Positions 18,822-27,741 of a stretch of DNA of 64,000 nucleotides are shown one piece after another. The notes beneath the pieces were generated by a model. It did not search any database. It was not told where the DNA came from and saw nothing but the letters and a program-made list of their open reading frames with translations. The position numbers were made by a program, and so were the translations under genes. The DNA is from Chitinophagales bacterium (lineage in GTDB: Bacteria > Bacteroidota > Bacteroidia > Chitinophagales > JADIYW01), in NCBI GenBank assembly GCA_023957245.1, contig JAMLHJ010000006.1:1-64000 (forward strand), in the 5' to 3' direction. The first letter of the stretch is position 1. Every line of letters begins with the position of its first letter.

Positions 18822-19451
18822 GTGGACTTGAGTAATTTTCCTATAGAATACCCCAATTCGCTTCCAATTATGGAACAATTTTACACCTTGCAAGGCGAAG
18901 GTAGATATGCTGGTCATGCTGCTTATTTTATTCGTTTAGCTGGTTGTGATGTCGGCTGTGTATGGTGTGACGTGAAAGATAGCTGGATTGCTTCTCCAGA
19001 ACAATGGACGAGTATTGAAGATATTGTTCAGAAAGTATTAGAATATCCGATTGGAATAGTCGTAATCACTGGAGGAGAGCCAACGATGTACGATTTGAGT
19101 GCATTAACAGCTTTGCTAAAGATGCATGGATTTAGAGTGCATTTGGAGACTTCTGGAGCTTATTCTATCCAAGGAAATTTTGATTGGATAACAGTTTCTC
19201 CTAAAAAATTTAAAGCACCAATTGATGAAGTTGTGCAGTTAGCTGATGAGCTTAAAGTAGTTGTTTTTCATTCATCTGATTTTTTATGGGCTGAAAAATT
19301 TGCTAAGATTGTTCAATCATCATGTGTATTATTATTGCAATCTGAATGGAGCAAAAAAAATAAATTTTATCCAGAACTTATTGATTATATAAAGAAATTT
19401 CCTCAATGGTCACTTTCTGTTCAAACGCATAAGTATTTAGATATACCTTAA
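18822..19451 (+). CDS. queE: 7-carboxy-7-deazaguanine synthase
   Basis: This 209-residue radical SAM enzyme makes 7-carboxy-7-deazaguanine, the ring-contraction step of queuosine / preQ0 synthesis. The [4Fe-4S] motif is CDVGCVWC (CxxxCxxC), preceded by FYTLQGEG and followed by DVKDSW. VITGGEPTMY is the usual GGEP motif. The start is a GTG 7 bp after pyk; an ATG at 18870 is possible but would drop residues before the LPIMEQFYT segment that homologues usually keep. No other queuosine genes are in the window. Confidence 0.92.
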   Translation: MDLSNFPIEYPNSLPIMEQFYTLQGEGRYAGHAAYFIRLAGCDVGCVWCDVKDSWIASPEQWTSIEDIVQKVLEYPIGIVVITGGEPTMYDLSALTALLKMHGFRVHLETSGAYSIQGNFDWITVSPKKFKAPIDEVVQLADELKVVVFHSSDFLWAEKFAKIVQSSCVLLLQSEWSKKNKFYPELIDYIKKFPQWSLSVQTHKYLDIP

Positions 19452-19462
19452 CAGTTTCTTCT

Positions 19463-21349
19463 ATGAATACAAGATTTCTATTTTCAATATTATTGGTAAT
19501 CTTTAGCACTTCCATTCTGTTTGGAAAATCTGATGGATTATCGAAGAAAGGTGAAAAACAATGGTTTTATCTCAATTCTCAGGCTTCATTGAAAAGATAT
19601 GATTACATCTTACCTCATTTAGAAAAACTTGTTCAATCCAATCCAGATTTTATTAAAGGTAGAAAGCTTTTAGCTGAAACATATATTTATACCCAACAAT
19701 TTGACAAAGCAGCTCCTTTTATAAAAAAGTCAATAGAAACATATAAGCTGAATGATAAATATTGGTGGCAGATGTCTTCTGATGCCAATCGTGCAATAAA
19801 GAATTATCCTGAGGCTATCAATTCATTAAAAAGCTTACTGAAAGTTCCTGCGCTAGGTTTACCTTATCAGAAATTAACTGAAGAAAAGATAAAGCAATTG
19901 GAATACACATGGTTTATGATTCAAAATCCAGTACCATTTCAACCAATTCAATTGGGAAATGAAGTCAATACTCCAGCATTTGAATTATATCCATTTTTAA
20001 GCCCAGATGGTGAAAAATTGTATTTTACTAGGAAAGAAAGAAATGAAGAATTGTTTCAAGCAGAAAAAGTCAATGGCAATTGGAACAATGTCAAAGAATT
20101 ATCTTTTAATACAGATGTGAACGAAGGTGCTCAATCTGTTTCTGCTGATGGTAAATTAATACTATTTACAGCTTGTAATTATCCAAACGGCTTAGGAAGT
20201 TGTGATATTTTTTATTCATTTTTGGTAAATGGCACATGGACTACTCCCAACGGGATTGGAGCACCTATCAACTCTACAGATTGGGAAAGTCAACCTTCAA
20301 TTTCTGCCAATGGCATGGCAATTCTTTTTAGTAGCAACAGACCAGGAGGAAAAGGAGGAAAAGATTTATATATTTCCTACCTCAATAAAGAGAACAAATG
20401 GCTAGAACCGCAAAATCTAGGTGATGTTATCAATACTCCTTTTGATGAAGAAACTCCATTTCTCCACGCAGATGGTCGCTCTCTATATTTTTCTTCAAAT
20501 GGACATTCAAGTATAGGTGGAAAAGATATATTTGTATCCAGATTGTCTGATAATGGCAAATGGTCTGAACCTGTCAATTTAGGTTATCCTATCAATACAG
20601 AGAAAGATGAATCTAGTATCTATGTTGAATTGGATGGAAAGAGCGCGTATCTAGCAAGTGAAAGAGAAGGAGGACAAGGAAAATTGGATTTATACCAATT
20701 TGTCTTACATGATTCAGTCCGTTCGACACCTTCTACATTTGTAAATGCAATTGTTTCAGATATCCACACTAAAGCAAAGTTAGATGTCGAATATTCAATC
20801 TTTAACTTTGAAAACAATCAAATCTTTAGTTTTGGTCAGACCAAGCAAGATGGGGAGTTTTTAATCTGTATGCCAGTCAATAAGACTTATAGATTGGAAA
20901 TCACCAAGCCTGGATATATGTTTTATTCTGAACAGTTTTTGACACAGTCGGGTTCAATGGTAAAACCTTATGTGTTAGAAGTCAAAATGCAACCTATAGC
21001 ACTTGGAGCAAATATTATCTTGAAAAATATTCTTTTCAAAACTGATAGTTATGAATTGGGAGATTTGTCATTTCCTGAATTGCAGAAAATTATTGAATTG
21101 ATGAATGCCAATAAAAATATCAAAGCTATTGTCAAAGGACATACAGATAATATCGGCTCATCTAATTATAATCTTGAATTATCTCAAAAAAGAGCACAGT
21201 CGGTAGTTGATTATTTATTGCAAAATGGAATTGCTGCTGATCGTTTATCAGCTAAAGGAATGGGAGCATCTCAACCTATTTCAACTAATGATACAGAAGA
21301 AGGTAGATTGGAGAATAGAAGAACAGAATTTCAAATTGTCGAACAATAA
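19463..21349 (+). CDS. OmpA-family protein with TPR, PD40 propeller and CRD domains (PorE-like)
   Basis: This 628-residue protein has a signal peptide. Domains: an N-terminal TPR-like region (about 30-140), five PD40/WD40-like propeller motifs (about 165-410; for example LSPDGEKLYFTR, SADGKLILFT, ADGRSLYFSSN), a carboxypeptidase-regulatory-like beta domain (about 425-500) and a C-terminal OmpA peptidoglycan-binding domain (about 515-628, GHTDNIGSSNYN, LSQKRAQSVVDYL, ENRRTEF). This order matches PorE, a periplasmic T9SS component in Porphyromonas, and the length is similar. It lies 11 bp after queE. Many Bacteroidota encode several such proteins, so the PorE role is inference. Confidence 0.85.
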   Translation: MNTRFLFSILLVIFSTSILFGKSDGLSKKGEKQWFYLNSQASLKRYDYILPHLEKLVQSNPDFIKGRKLLAETYIYTQQFDKAAPFIKKSIETYKLNDKYWWQMSSDANRAIKNYPEAINSLKSLLKVPALGLPYQKLTEEKIKQLEYTWFMIQNPVPFQPIQLGNEVNTPAFELYPFLSPDGEKLYFTRKERNEELFQAEKVNGNWNNVKELSFNTDVNEGAQSVSADGKLILFTACNYPNGLGSCDIFYSFLVNGTWTTPNGIGAPINSTDWESQPSISANGMAILFSSNRPGGKGGKDLYISYLNKENKWLEPQNLGDVINTPFDEETPFLHADGRSLYFSSNGHSSIGGKDIFVSRLSDNGKWSEPVNLGYPINTEKDESSIYVELDGKSAYLASEREGGQGKLDLYQFVLHDSVRSTPSTFVNAIVSDIHTKAKLDVEYSIFNFENNQIFSFGQTKQDGEFLICMPVNKTYRLEITKPGYMFYSEQFLTQSGSMVKPYVLEVKMQPIALGANIILKNILFKTDSYELGDLSFPELQKIIELMNANKNIKAIVKGHTDNIGSSNYNLELSQKRAQSVVDYLLQNGIAADRLSAKGMGASQPISTNDTEEGRLENRRTEFQIVEQ

Positions 21350-21460
21350 TTTTTTTAAATAAATTTTTGATATTTTCCAATTTAAGCTAATCATTTGTTA
21401 ACAAAACACTAAACTTTTATTTCATTCTAAATAAAAATTTAGGAACAAGCTATTAATCCT

Positions 21461-21468
21461 TATATTTG
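21461..21468 (+). promoter_or_regulatory. -7 element of ilvB operon
   Basis: TATATTTG matches TAnnTTTG, 35 bp before the ilvB ATG. No clear -33 TTG at the normal distance. The leader would be about 30 nt, too short for a classical leader-peptide attenuator, and no T-box or other riboswitch is visible in 21350-21503. Confidence 0.5.
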
Positions 21469-21503
21469 TAAATCTTAACACTTTTATTTACGATTTTGCC
21501 GAC

Positions 21504-23258
21504 ATGAATACGAATACAGTTGAAAATACAGCGGAAGCCAAAGAGCCCAATAAACAAGAAATAATTACAGGTTCAGAAGCGGTTATTCGTTGTTTGCTGG
21601 AAGAAGAAATTGAAGTTATCTATGGTTATCCTGGTGGTGCAATCATGCCAATTTATGATGCTCTATTCAATTTTACAGATAAAATCAACCACGTATTAGT
21701 AAGACACGAGCAAGGAGCTAGCCATGCTGCAGAAGGCTGGGCAAGAATTAAAAATAAAGCAACAGTTTGTTTTGCGACTTCAGGTCCTGGAGCCACCAAT
21801 CTTATTACTGGTATTGCAGATGCCATTATGGATTCTACTCCAATGGTATGTATCACAGGTCAAGTACCTCGTCATCTTTTAGGTACTGATGCTTTTCAAG
21901 AAACAGATGTTGTAGGTATCACTTTACCGATTACAAAATGGAGTTATCAAATCACTAGAGCAGCGGAAATTCCTGCTGTGATAGCTAAAGCATTTTATAT
22001 TGCTAATTCAGGAAAACCTGGCCCTGTTTTAATAGATATTACAAAAAATGCACAGATAGAAATGGCTGAATGGAATGGATATGAAAAATGCACTTCTCTA
22101 AGAGGTTATAATCCTTCTCCAAAAATAGATATTGTATCTGTTCAAAAAGCAGCTGAATTGATTAATCAAGCTCAAAGACCTTTTATTATTTCAGGTCATG
22201 GAGTATTGATTTCAGGAGCTGAAGCTGCCTTACAAGAAGTTGCAGAGAAAGCAGGTATCCCTGTTTGTACGACATTACAAGGCTTGGGTTCATTTGCACC
22301 CGAACATCATTTGTATGTTGGAATACCAGGAATGCATGGCAATTATGGCCCCAATGTTCTGACCAACGAATGTGATGTATTGTTTGCAGTAGGGATGAGA
22401 TTTGATGATAGGATTACAGGAGATATCACTCGCTATGCAAAACAAGCTAAAATTATTCACTTGGAAATAGATCCTTGTGAAATTAATAAAGTAGTGAAAA
22501 CAGACATTGGTATTTTAGGTGATGCCAAAGAAGGTTTGGAAACACTATTACCGCTATTAGAAAATAAACAACATCCTGAATGGTTGCAAAAATTCAGAGA
22601 TTGTGATAAAATAGAATTTGAAAAGGTCATTAAAAACGAACTAAATCCTACTACTGAGCATCTCAGAATGGGAGAGTTGATGAACCTTATCAATATCAAA
22701 ACAAAAGGTGAAGCTATCATTGTTCCAGATGTCGGACAGCATCAGATGTTTGCTATGAGATACTACAATTATAACAAACCTAATAGCATGGTGACAAGTG
22801 GCGGACTGGGAACTATGGGCTTTGCTCTCCCTGCTGCTATAGGTGCGCAAATGGCTGCTCCAGATAGAACAGTTGTAGCTATTATTGGCGACGGTTGTTT
22901 CCAAATGACTATTCAGGAACTGGGAACTATATGGCAACAAAATCTACCAGTAAAAATTGTTATCTTTAACAACAATTTCTTAGGCATGGTACGCCAATGG
23001 CAACAATTATTCTTTAGCAATCGCTATTCTCAAGTAGAATTACACAATCCTGATTTTGTGGCTATTACTAAAGGTTTTGGTATTCCTGCTGAGAAAATTG
23101 AGAATAGAGCAGATGTAAATGATGCTTTAGATAGAATGTTCACACATGATGGACCATATTTATTGGAGTTTTTAGTAGAAAAAGAAGCCAATGTCTTCCC
23201 GATGGTACCAGGTGGTGCAGCTGTTTCTGAAATCATATTAAGCCCATCTGAAAAATAA
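21504..23258 (+). CDS. ilvB: Acetolactate synthase, large (catalytic) subunit
   Basis: This 584-residue ThDP enzyme condenses two pyruvates to acetolactate, or pyruvate with 2-oxobutyrate, in valine, leucine and isoleucine synthesis. The catalytic Glu is in VRHEQGASHAAEG. The FAD/ThDP fold motifs GPGATNLITGIADA and the ThDP-Mg motif GDGCFQMTIQEL through NNNFLGMVRQW are intact. It is followed after 9 bp by a short ACT subunit and then ilvC, forming a three-gene operon closed by a terminator. The other ilv/leu genes are not in the window. Confidence 0.96.
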   Translation: MNTNTVENTAEAKEPNKQEIITGSEAVIRCLLEEEIEVIYGYPGGAIMPIYDALFNFTDKINHVLVRHEQGASHAAEGWARIKNKATVCFATSGPGATNLITGIADAIMDSTPMVCITGQVPRHLLGTDAFQETDVVGITLPITKWSYQITRAAEIPAVIAKAFYIANSGKPGPVLIDITKNAQIEMAEWNGYEKCTSLRGYNPSPKIDIVSVQKAAELINQAQRPFIISGHGVLISGAEAALQEVAEKAGIPVCTTLQGLGSFAPEHHLYVGIPGMHGNYGPNVLTNECDVLFAVGMRFDDRITGDITRYAKQAKIIHLEIDPCEINKVVKTDIGILGDAKEGLETLLPLLENKQHPEWLQKFRDCDKIEFEKVIKNELNPTTEHLRMGELMNLINIKTKGEAIIVPDVGQHQMFAMRYYNYNKPNSMVTSGGLGTMGFALPAAIGAQMAAPDRTVVAIIGDGCFQMTIQELGTIWQQNLPVKIVIFNNNFLGMVRQWQQLFFSNRYSQVELHNPDFVAITKGFGIPAEKIENRADVNDALDRMFTHDGPYLLEFLVEKEANVFPMVPGGAAVSEIILSPSEK

Positions 23259-23267
23259 AAAGATATC

Positions 23268-23498
23268 ATGAAACAACAAACAGTCAAAATACTCTCTAAA
23301 AATAGCCCAGTTCTTATTGGAAGATTCATGTTGATTTTTTCGAGAAAAAAAATCGAAGTCATCAATTATTCTTTCTCTAAAGTCAATGATGAAGATGGTT
23401 TATTTACTATCGATTTCTTGGCAAATGACTGGGATGCTGAAAATGTTCAAAAACAACTGAATAAACAGATTGATATTTACGAAATTTCCTTAAATTAA
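23268..23498 (+). CDS. ilvN: Acetolactate synthase small subunit, ACT domain only
   Basis: This 76-residue protein matches the first ACT domain of the acetolactate synthase regulatory subunit: LIGRFMLIFSRKKIEVINYS gives the beta-alpha-beta start. IlvN/IlvH proteins are usually about 160 residues with a second C-terminal domain, and IlvM about 87, so this is an IlvM-like short form. The reading frame is clean and stops before ilvC without sign of a frameshift. It lies between ilvB and ilvC. It probably stabilises or feedback-regulates IlvB; the length suggests feedback binding may differ. Confidence 0.8.
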   Translation: MKQQTVKILSKNSPVLIGRFMLIFSRKKIEVINYSFSKVNDEDGLFTIDFLANDWDAENVQKQLNKQIDIYEISLN

Positions 23499-23536
23499 TT
23501 TTTTAATCAACAACTTAATAAACCAAATAGTCAAAA

Positions 23537-24580
23537 ATGGCAATTTTAAATTTTGGTGGAATTGATGAGCAAGTAGTTACGCGCGAAGAATTCCCACTTT
23601 CTAAAGCGAGAGAAATTCTAAAAGATGAGACTATCGCTGTTATCGGATATGGAGTGCAAGGTCCAGGTCAAGCTCAAAACCTTAGAGATAATGGTTTTAA
23701 TGTTATTGTAGGACAAAGAAAACCAGGTTCATCATGGGACAAAGCAGTAGCTGACGGATGGGTGCCTGGACAAAACTTATTTGAGATTGAAGAAGCACTT
23801 GCAAAAGGTACTATCATCATGTATCTTCTTTCTGATGCTGCTCAAATTGATTTGTGGCCTACTGTGAAAAAACATTTAACTGCTGGTAAAGCATTGTACT
23901 TCTCTCATGGTTTTGGTATTACTTACAAAGAGCGTACAGGTATTGTTCCTCCTGCTGATGTAGATGTATTCTTAGCTGCTCCTAAAGGTTCTGGTACTTC
24001 TTTGAGAAGATTATTCCTTGAAGGTAAAGGCTTGAACTCTTCTTATGCAGTTTTCCAAGATGCTACAGGTCGTGCTAACGAAAGATGTATTGCTATTGGT
24101 ATCGGTATCGGTTCAGGATATTTGTTTGAAACAACTTTCAAAAAAGAAGTATATTCTGACTTGACTGGAGAAAGAGGAGTATTGATGGGAGCTCTTGCAG
24201 GTATCATGGAAGCTCAATATTCTGTTTTAAGATCTAATGGACACTCTCCTTCAGAAGCATTCAATGAAACTGTTGAAGAGTTGACTGAATCTTTAATCAA
24301 ATTGGTAGGTGAAAATGGTATGGATTGGATGTATGCCAACTGTTCTACTACTGCTCAAAGAGGTGCTTTAGATTGGAAAGGACCTTTCCGTGAAGCTGTA
24401 CTTCCTGTATTTAAAGAATTGTATGCAAAAGTAGCATCAGGTGAAGAAGCTCAAAGATCTATTGATACTAACTCTCAACCAGATTATAGAGTAAAATTAG
24501 AAGCTGAACTTGCGGAAATTCACAATAGTGAAATGTGGCAAGCAGGTCAAACTGTAAGAAGTTTGAGACCAGGTAAATAA
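23537..24580 (+). CDS. ilvC: Ketol-acid reductoisomerase
   Basis: This 347-residue NADPH-dependent, Mg-dependent enzyme converts acetolactate to dihydroxyisovalerate. The nucleotide motif is VIGYGVQGPGQAQNLRDNG, and metal-site residues lie in DLTGERGVLMG and in IMEAQYSVL with later Glu residues. The N-terminal FGGIDEQVVTREEFPL is typical of Bacteroidota enzymes. It is the last gene of the ilvB-ACT-ilvC operon; a strong terminator follows within 25 bp. Confidence 0.96.
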   Translation: MAILNFGGIDEQVVTREEFPLSKAREILKDETIAVIGYGVQGPGQAQNLRDNGFNVIVGQRKPGSSWDKAVADGWVPGQNLFEIEEALAKGTIIMYLLSDAAQIDLWPTVKKHLTAGKALYFSHGFGITYKERTGIVPPADVDVFLAAPKGSGTSLRRLFLEGKGLNSSYAVFQDATGRANERCIAIGIGIGSGYLFETTFKKEVYSDLTGERGVLMGALAGIMEAQYSVLRSNGHSPSEAFNETVEELTESLIKLVGENGMDWMYANCSTTAQRGALDWKGPFREAVLPVFKELYAKVASGEEAQRSIDTNSQPDYRVKLEAELAEIHNSEMWQAGQTVRSLRPGK

Positions 24581-24603
24581 CTAAAAATTACTTGATAAAT
24601 AAA

Positions 24604-24635
24604 AGGTCTGTTGCTCTATGTGACAGACCTTTTTT
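24604..24635 (+). terminator. Rho-independent terminator after ilvC
   Basis: AGGTCTGT (24604-24611) pairs with ACAGACCT (24623-24630) around an 11-nt loop and is followed by a T-run to 24635; four A residues before the stem extend the pairing. Confidence 0.9.
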
Positions 24636-24848
24636 GATTGTAAAATATTGTAGATAAAAATTGTATATTTAAATACTATCCTTCCAAAAATGAACTCATT
24701 AAACCCATAGTATTTGACTAAAAAACAAAGTGTATTTCAAAAGATTGTTGCATTTGAAGAGAAGTTTAAAGGCGTGGAAGGGGAGCTTTAGGTTGTGATT
24801 GAAGATGATGGAAATAAACGAAGGAAAGAACATATTTTTGCAACCCTT
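24636..24848. other. Non-coding stretch, possible decayed coding remnant
   Basis: Together with the flanking terminator and repeat this forms a 339-bp gap (24581-24919). In one forward frame from about 24716 to 24850 the translation is Lys/Glu-rich and looks protein-like (for example VFQKIVAFEEKFKGVEGEL), then meets a TAG and continues in frame as VVIEDDGNKRRKEH. I cannot name a family. It may be the remnant of a repeated element or chance. Confidence 0.25.
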
Positions 24849-24909
24849 CCCAATACTCACTACCCAATACTCACTACCCAATACCCAATACCCAATACCC
24901 AATACCCAA
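24849..24909. repeat. Heptanucleotide tandem repeat, CCCAATA
   Basis: From 24849 the sequence runs as two 14-bp units (CCCAATACTCACTA, itself a perfect plus a degenerate heptamer), then four perfect CCCAATA units (24877-24904) and a partial unit, all in a 7-bp period. It ends about 10 bp beyond the aroK stop. It looks like a slippage-prone simple repeat rather than a CRISPR, because there are no spacers. Confidence 0.9.
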
Positions 24910-24919
24910 GAACACTCTA

Positions 24920-25423
24920 CTACAACTTCCGACTTTTTAGCAATTGAGCTATTTCGACATAACCCAAATCTCCAGCATGAATTTTGGCCTTTTCGTAAAA
25001 AGATTTGCGTTCAGAAAGTTTTGAATCATAAAACGCCCAAATTTCATCTTCAGATTTACCTTTAAGTAATGGACGCTTATCTATTCCCTTCAAAAGTTGC
25101 CTCATAACAACTTCTTTGCTTCGATTTAGATAAATAGTCATACCTTTTTGATTCATCAATTCCATATTGTCAAAAAAGCAGGGAGCACCTCCACCAGTAG
25201 AAATAATTAAATTGTTATTCGGATCTAAATTTTCCAGAAAATCTCTTTCCAATTTTCTAAAATATGGTTCACCATCTTTTTCAAAAATTTCGGCAATACT
25301 TCTATTTTCTTTTTCTTCGATATACTTGTCCATATCAATTATAGGGATACTCAATAATTCTGAAATATTACGTCCCGTATAAGACTTTCCACTGCCCATA
25401 AATCCAATAAGAAAGTAGAGCAT
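24920..25423 (-). CDS. aroK: Shikimate kinase
   Basis: This 167-residue P-loop kinase phosphorylates shikimate at the 3-OH in aromatic amino acid synthesis. The Walker A motif is GFMGSGKS, the substrate Asp lies in IIDMDKYIEE, and the glycine-rich shikimate-binding motif is STGGGAP, with a lid Arg in DKRPLL. Its ATG overlaps the stop of the upstream permease by one base, so it is the last gene of the reverse-strand series. Confidence 0.95.
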   Translation of the reverse strand: MLYFLIGFMGSGKSYTGRNISELLSIPIIDMDKYIEEKENRSIAEIFEKDGEPYFRKLERDFLENLDPNNNLIISTGGGAPCFFDNMELMNQKGMTIYLNRSKEVVMRQLLKGIDKRPLLKGKSEDEIWAFYDSKLSERKSFYEKAKIHAGDLGYVEIAQLLKSRKL

Positions 25424-26484
25424 TATTTGCCGATTTTGATTCTAGGGTCTAAAATAGTATATAAGAAATCTACTAAAATATTGATGATAATAAATATCAG
25501 TGCAGTAAATATCACTGTTCCAGCAGCTACTGGAAAATCAAATTTTAATAAAGCATCTACAGCAGTGAATCCCAATCCATTGATTCCAAATATGACCTCA
25601 ACAAAGAAAGCTCCTGCTAATAATGCTGCAAACCATCCTGAGACTGCTGTTACTACTGGATTCAAAGCGTTACGCAATGCATGTTTGAACAATACAGTAA
25701 TTCGTCCCAAACCTTTGGCTCTGGCTGTACGAATATAATCTTGACTCAATACATCTAACATCGAACTTCTTGTCAATTGAAAGATAGTGCCGATTGGTCT
25801 AGTTCCCAAAGCGATAGAAGGTAAAATCAGATTTTTCCATTCCAAAATTTCATTGCCATAATCATCTATGACAAACAAACCTCCAATATGATTTAATCCT
25901 GTCCAACTGTGCCACAAAATACCGAAGAAATATCCCAAAACCATAGCAGAAAAATAGGAGGGGACTGAAATACCTAAAACCGATACAGACATCGCAATAT
26001 TGTCTAACCAAGAATGTTGCTTGACTGCTGCCACTACACCCAATGGAATACCAATAATACAAGCCAATAGCATAGAGGCTACTGCTAATAATACTGTCTG
26101 GGGAAGTGCATCTATCAAGATATCCCAAACATCTCTTTTAGTCTGATAAGAGCGTCTAAGATATGGTTTCTTTAGTACCAATACTTTTTCACTACTAGTT
26201 TGGACAATAGGTAAATATTTGAATTTTTCTTTGGCTTCAGGTGTATTATCTTCTATCGATACGGGTGAAACTTCTTTGAAATACATCATCAATTGTTTCC
26301 ATTTGGGTTGGTCAAGCCCCAAATCTTTTCTTATCGCTTCCACCGATTCCACATCTGCTCTTTGCCCGATAGTTAATCTTGCAGCATCGACTGGTAATAA
26401 ATTAAACAATGAGAAAACCACGATGATAACACCTATCATCACTAATACTCCATAGAATAACTTTGAAATTAAAAAACGTGTCAA
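25423..26484 (-). CDS. OppB/DppB-type ABC transporter permease
   Basis: This 353-residue inner-membrane permease of the peptide/nickel (OppB) family has an N-terminal helix (about 8-30, ending FSLFNLLPVDAA), a periplasmic segment (about 40-125) and a five-helix permease core. The EAA-type loop reads IRTARAKGLGRITVLFKHALRNA. OppB permeases normally pair with an OppC and two ATPases next door; none is present. It is 11 bp after the BT_3928-type gene and overlaps aroK by one base. Partners must be encoded elsewhere; the substrate is unknown. Confidence 0.9.
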   Translation of the reverse strand: MTRFLISKLFYGVLVMIGVIIVVFSLFNLLPVDAARLTIGQRADVESVEAIRKDLGLDQPKWKQLMMYFKEVSPVSIEDNTPEAKEKFKYLPIVQTSSEKVLVLKKPYLRRSYQTKRDVWDILIDALPQTVLLAVASMLLACIIGIPLGVVAAVKQHSWLDNIAMSVSVLGISVPSYFSAMVLGYFFGILWHSWTGLNHIGGLFVIDDYGNEILEWKNLILPSIALGTRPIGTIFQLTRSSMLDVLSQDYIRTARAKGLGRITVLFKHALRNALNPVVTAVSGWFAALLAGAFFVEVIFGINGLGFTAVDALLKFDFPVAAGTVIFTALIFIIINILVDFLYTILDPRIKIGK

Positions 26485-26495
26485 ATGATATTTTT

Positions 26496-27737
26496 TTATT
26501 CTTGTATTAAATCGAGTTGCTCTTTTATATCCTTGTAAGTAATATCATCATTATGGTGATATTTGCCCAATATTGTCCCTTTCTTCAAAATTAAAAGTCC
26601 TGGATTGGAACGCATGATTGTCTTTAAAGGTGTTTCATCTGAATTGAAGACATCTATTTGAATATCATGCTTTTTGAGAAATGTTTTGACATCTTCAATA
26701 TTTGAGCCTGTTAAAGCAATATCATAATATCCATCTTTTCGAGCTGCATCAAGGATTCTTTTGATTTTTTCAAAATTGCCATCATTTGTCTTTTTAAGAT
26801 TAGGTAAAATCAAGACAAAAATAGGCTCTTCTTCATTCATATAGACTTCAGTAACATCAGAACCATTTTCATCTGAAATGGCAAAATCTTTACATTTAGG
26901 GTCATCACCTTTTTGTATTAATTTGTCAATTCTATCCACAAAAGTCCAATTTTCCCAATCTGTAGGAAGTTGATCTGCTGTAAATTCTTGATTTTCTCCG
27001 CTGGCATTATTCTTATAAATAAATTTATTTTCATAAATATAAGGCTTAGCATCTGGCGGTAATGACAAACATTCTACAATATTTACACCTACTTTATATG
27101 CTCTGAAATCTACAATCGGTTCGTAATAGATATTTCTCAACGTAAATATTATTGCCAATAAACTCAACATAAACAATGCTAATGCTCTTGGAACATTGGG
27201 AAATAATGGAGTAATTTTTTTATAATAAATCACCAGAGGCAATATAACAACCATGAGTATCACATCTTTAATGAAGGAAACCTTAGGTGTCAATTTTATG
27301 AAATCACCAAAACAACCGCAATCTGTTACTTTCCCTGTGATATGCGAAAAGCCAGTCAAAAAAGTAAAAAATACAATGATTGCAAATATTAAATAGACTG
27401 TCCATCTTGCAAAAGCTCCAAACAAAAGAAACAGTCCTAAGATGATTTCTAGTAGAATAGTGAATATTGAAAACTCCAATGAAGCTGGTTCCAATAAATC
27501 CCATAATGAATTTAAAAAAGGAAAATATTGATGAAAAATCTCAAAATACTCTTCCATTTTTATTCCTGTTCCAGCTGGGTCAATCGCTTTGACTACTCCT
27601 GAGAAAATAAAATATGCTCCAATGAAATTTTTGATGATTTCAATAATATAATTCTTAGGTTTTCTTATCTGTGCAAAAAACAATGTGATGATGATTGCAG
27701 CTATAAAAACATATAGGTTGATAGTCCAAATCGTCAT
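26496..27737 (-). CDS. BT_3928-type membrane protein: DoxX/MauE-like domain plus thioredoxin-like domain
   Basis: This 413-residue protein has several N-terminal helices of DoxX/MauE type (about 1-210), with FSGVVKAIDPAGTG and TDCGCFGDF. A soluble C-terminal part (about 270-410) looks thioredoxin-like but has no CxxC at the expected place. The combination matches the BT_3928 family. In MauE-type proteins the membrane part helps disulfide or electron transfer to the periplasm; that role here is inference. It lies 4 bp after the DUF1599 gene, a pairing common in Bacteroidota. Confidence 0.8.
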   Translation of the reverse strand: MTIWTINLYVFIAAIIITLFFAQIRKPKNYIIEIIKNFIGAYFIFSGVVKAIDPAGTGIKMEEYFEIFHQYFPFLNSLWDLLEPASLEFSIFTILLEIILGLFLLFGAFARWTVYLIFAIIVFFTFLTGFSHITGKVTDCGCFGDFIKLTPKVSFIKDVILMVVILPLVIYYKKITPLFPNVPRALALFMLSLLAIIFTLRNIYYEPIVDFRAYKVGVNIVECLSLPPDAKPYIYENKFIYKNNASGENQEFTADQLPTDWENWTFVDRIDKLIQKGDDPKCKDFAISDENGSDVTEVYMNEEEPIFVLILPNLKKTNDGNFEKIKRILDAARKDGYYDIALTGSNIEDVKTFLKKHDIQIDVFNSDETPLKTIMRSNPGLLILKKGTILGKYHHNDDITYKDIKEQLDLIQE

Positions 27738-27741
27738 AATC

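Noticed and set aside
22641..22940. 99-codon open frame on the minus strand
   Set aside because: Entirely antisense to the well-conserved ilvB coding sequence with no family resemblance.
24849..24909. CRISPR array
   Set aside because: Units are 7 bp, contiguous and without spacers; no cas genes nearby.
24799..25065. 88-codon forward open frame
   Set aside because: It is the translation of the heptamer repeat followed by the antisense of aroK.
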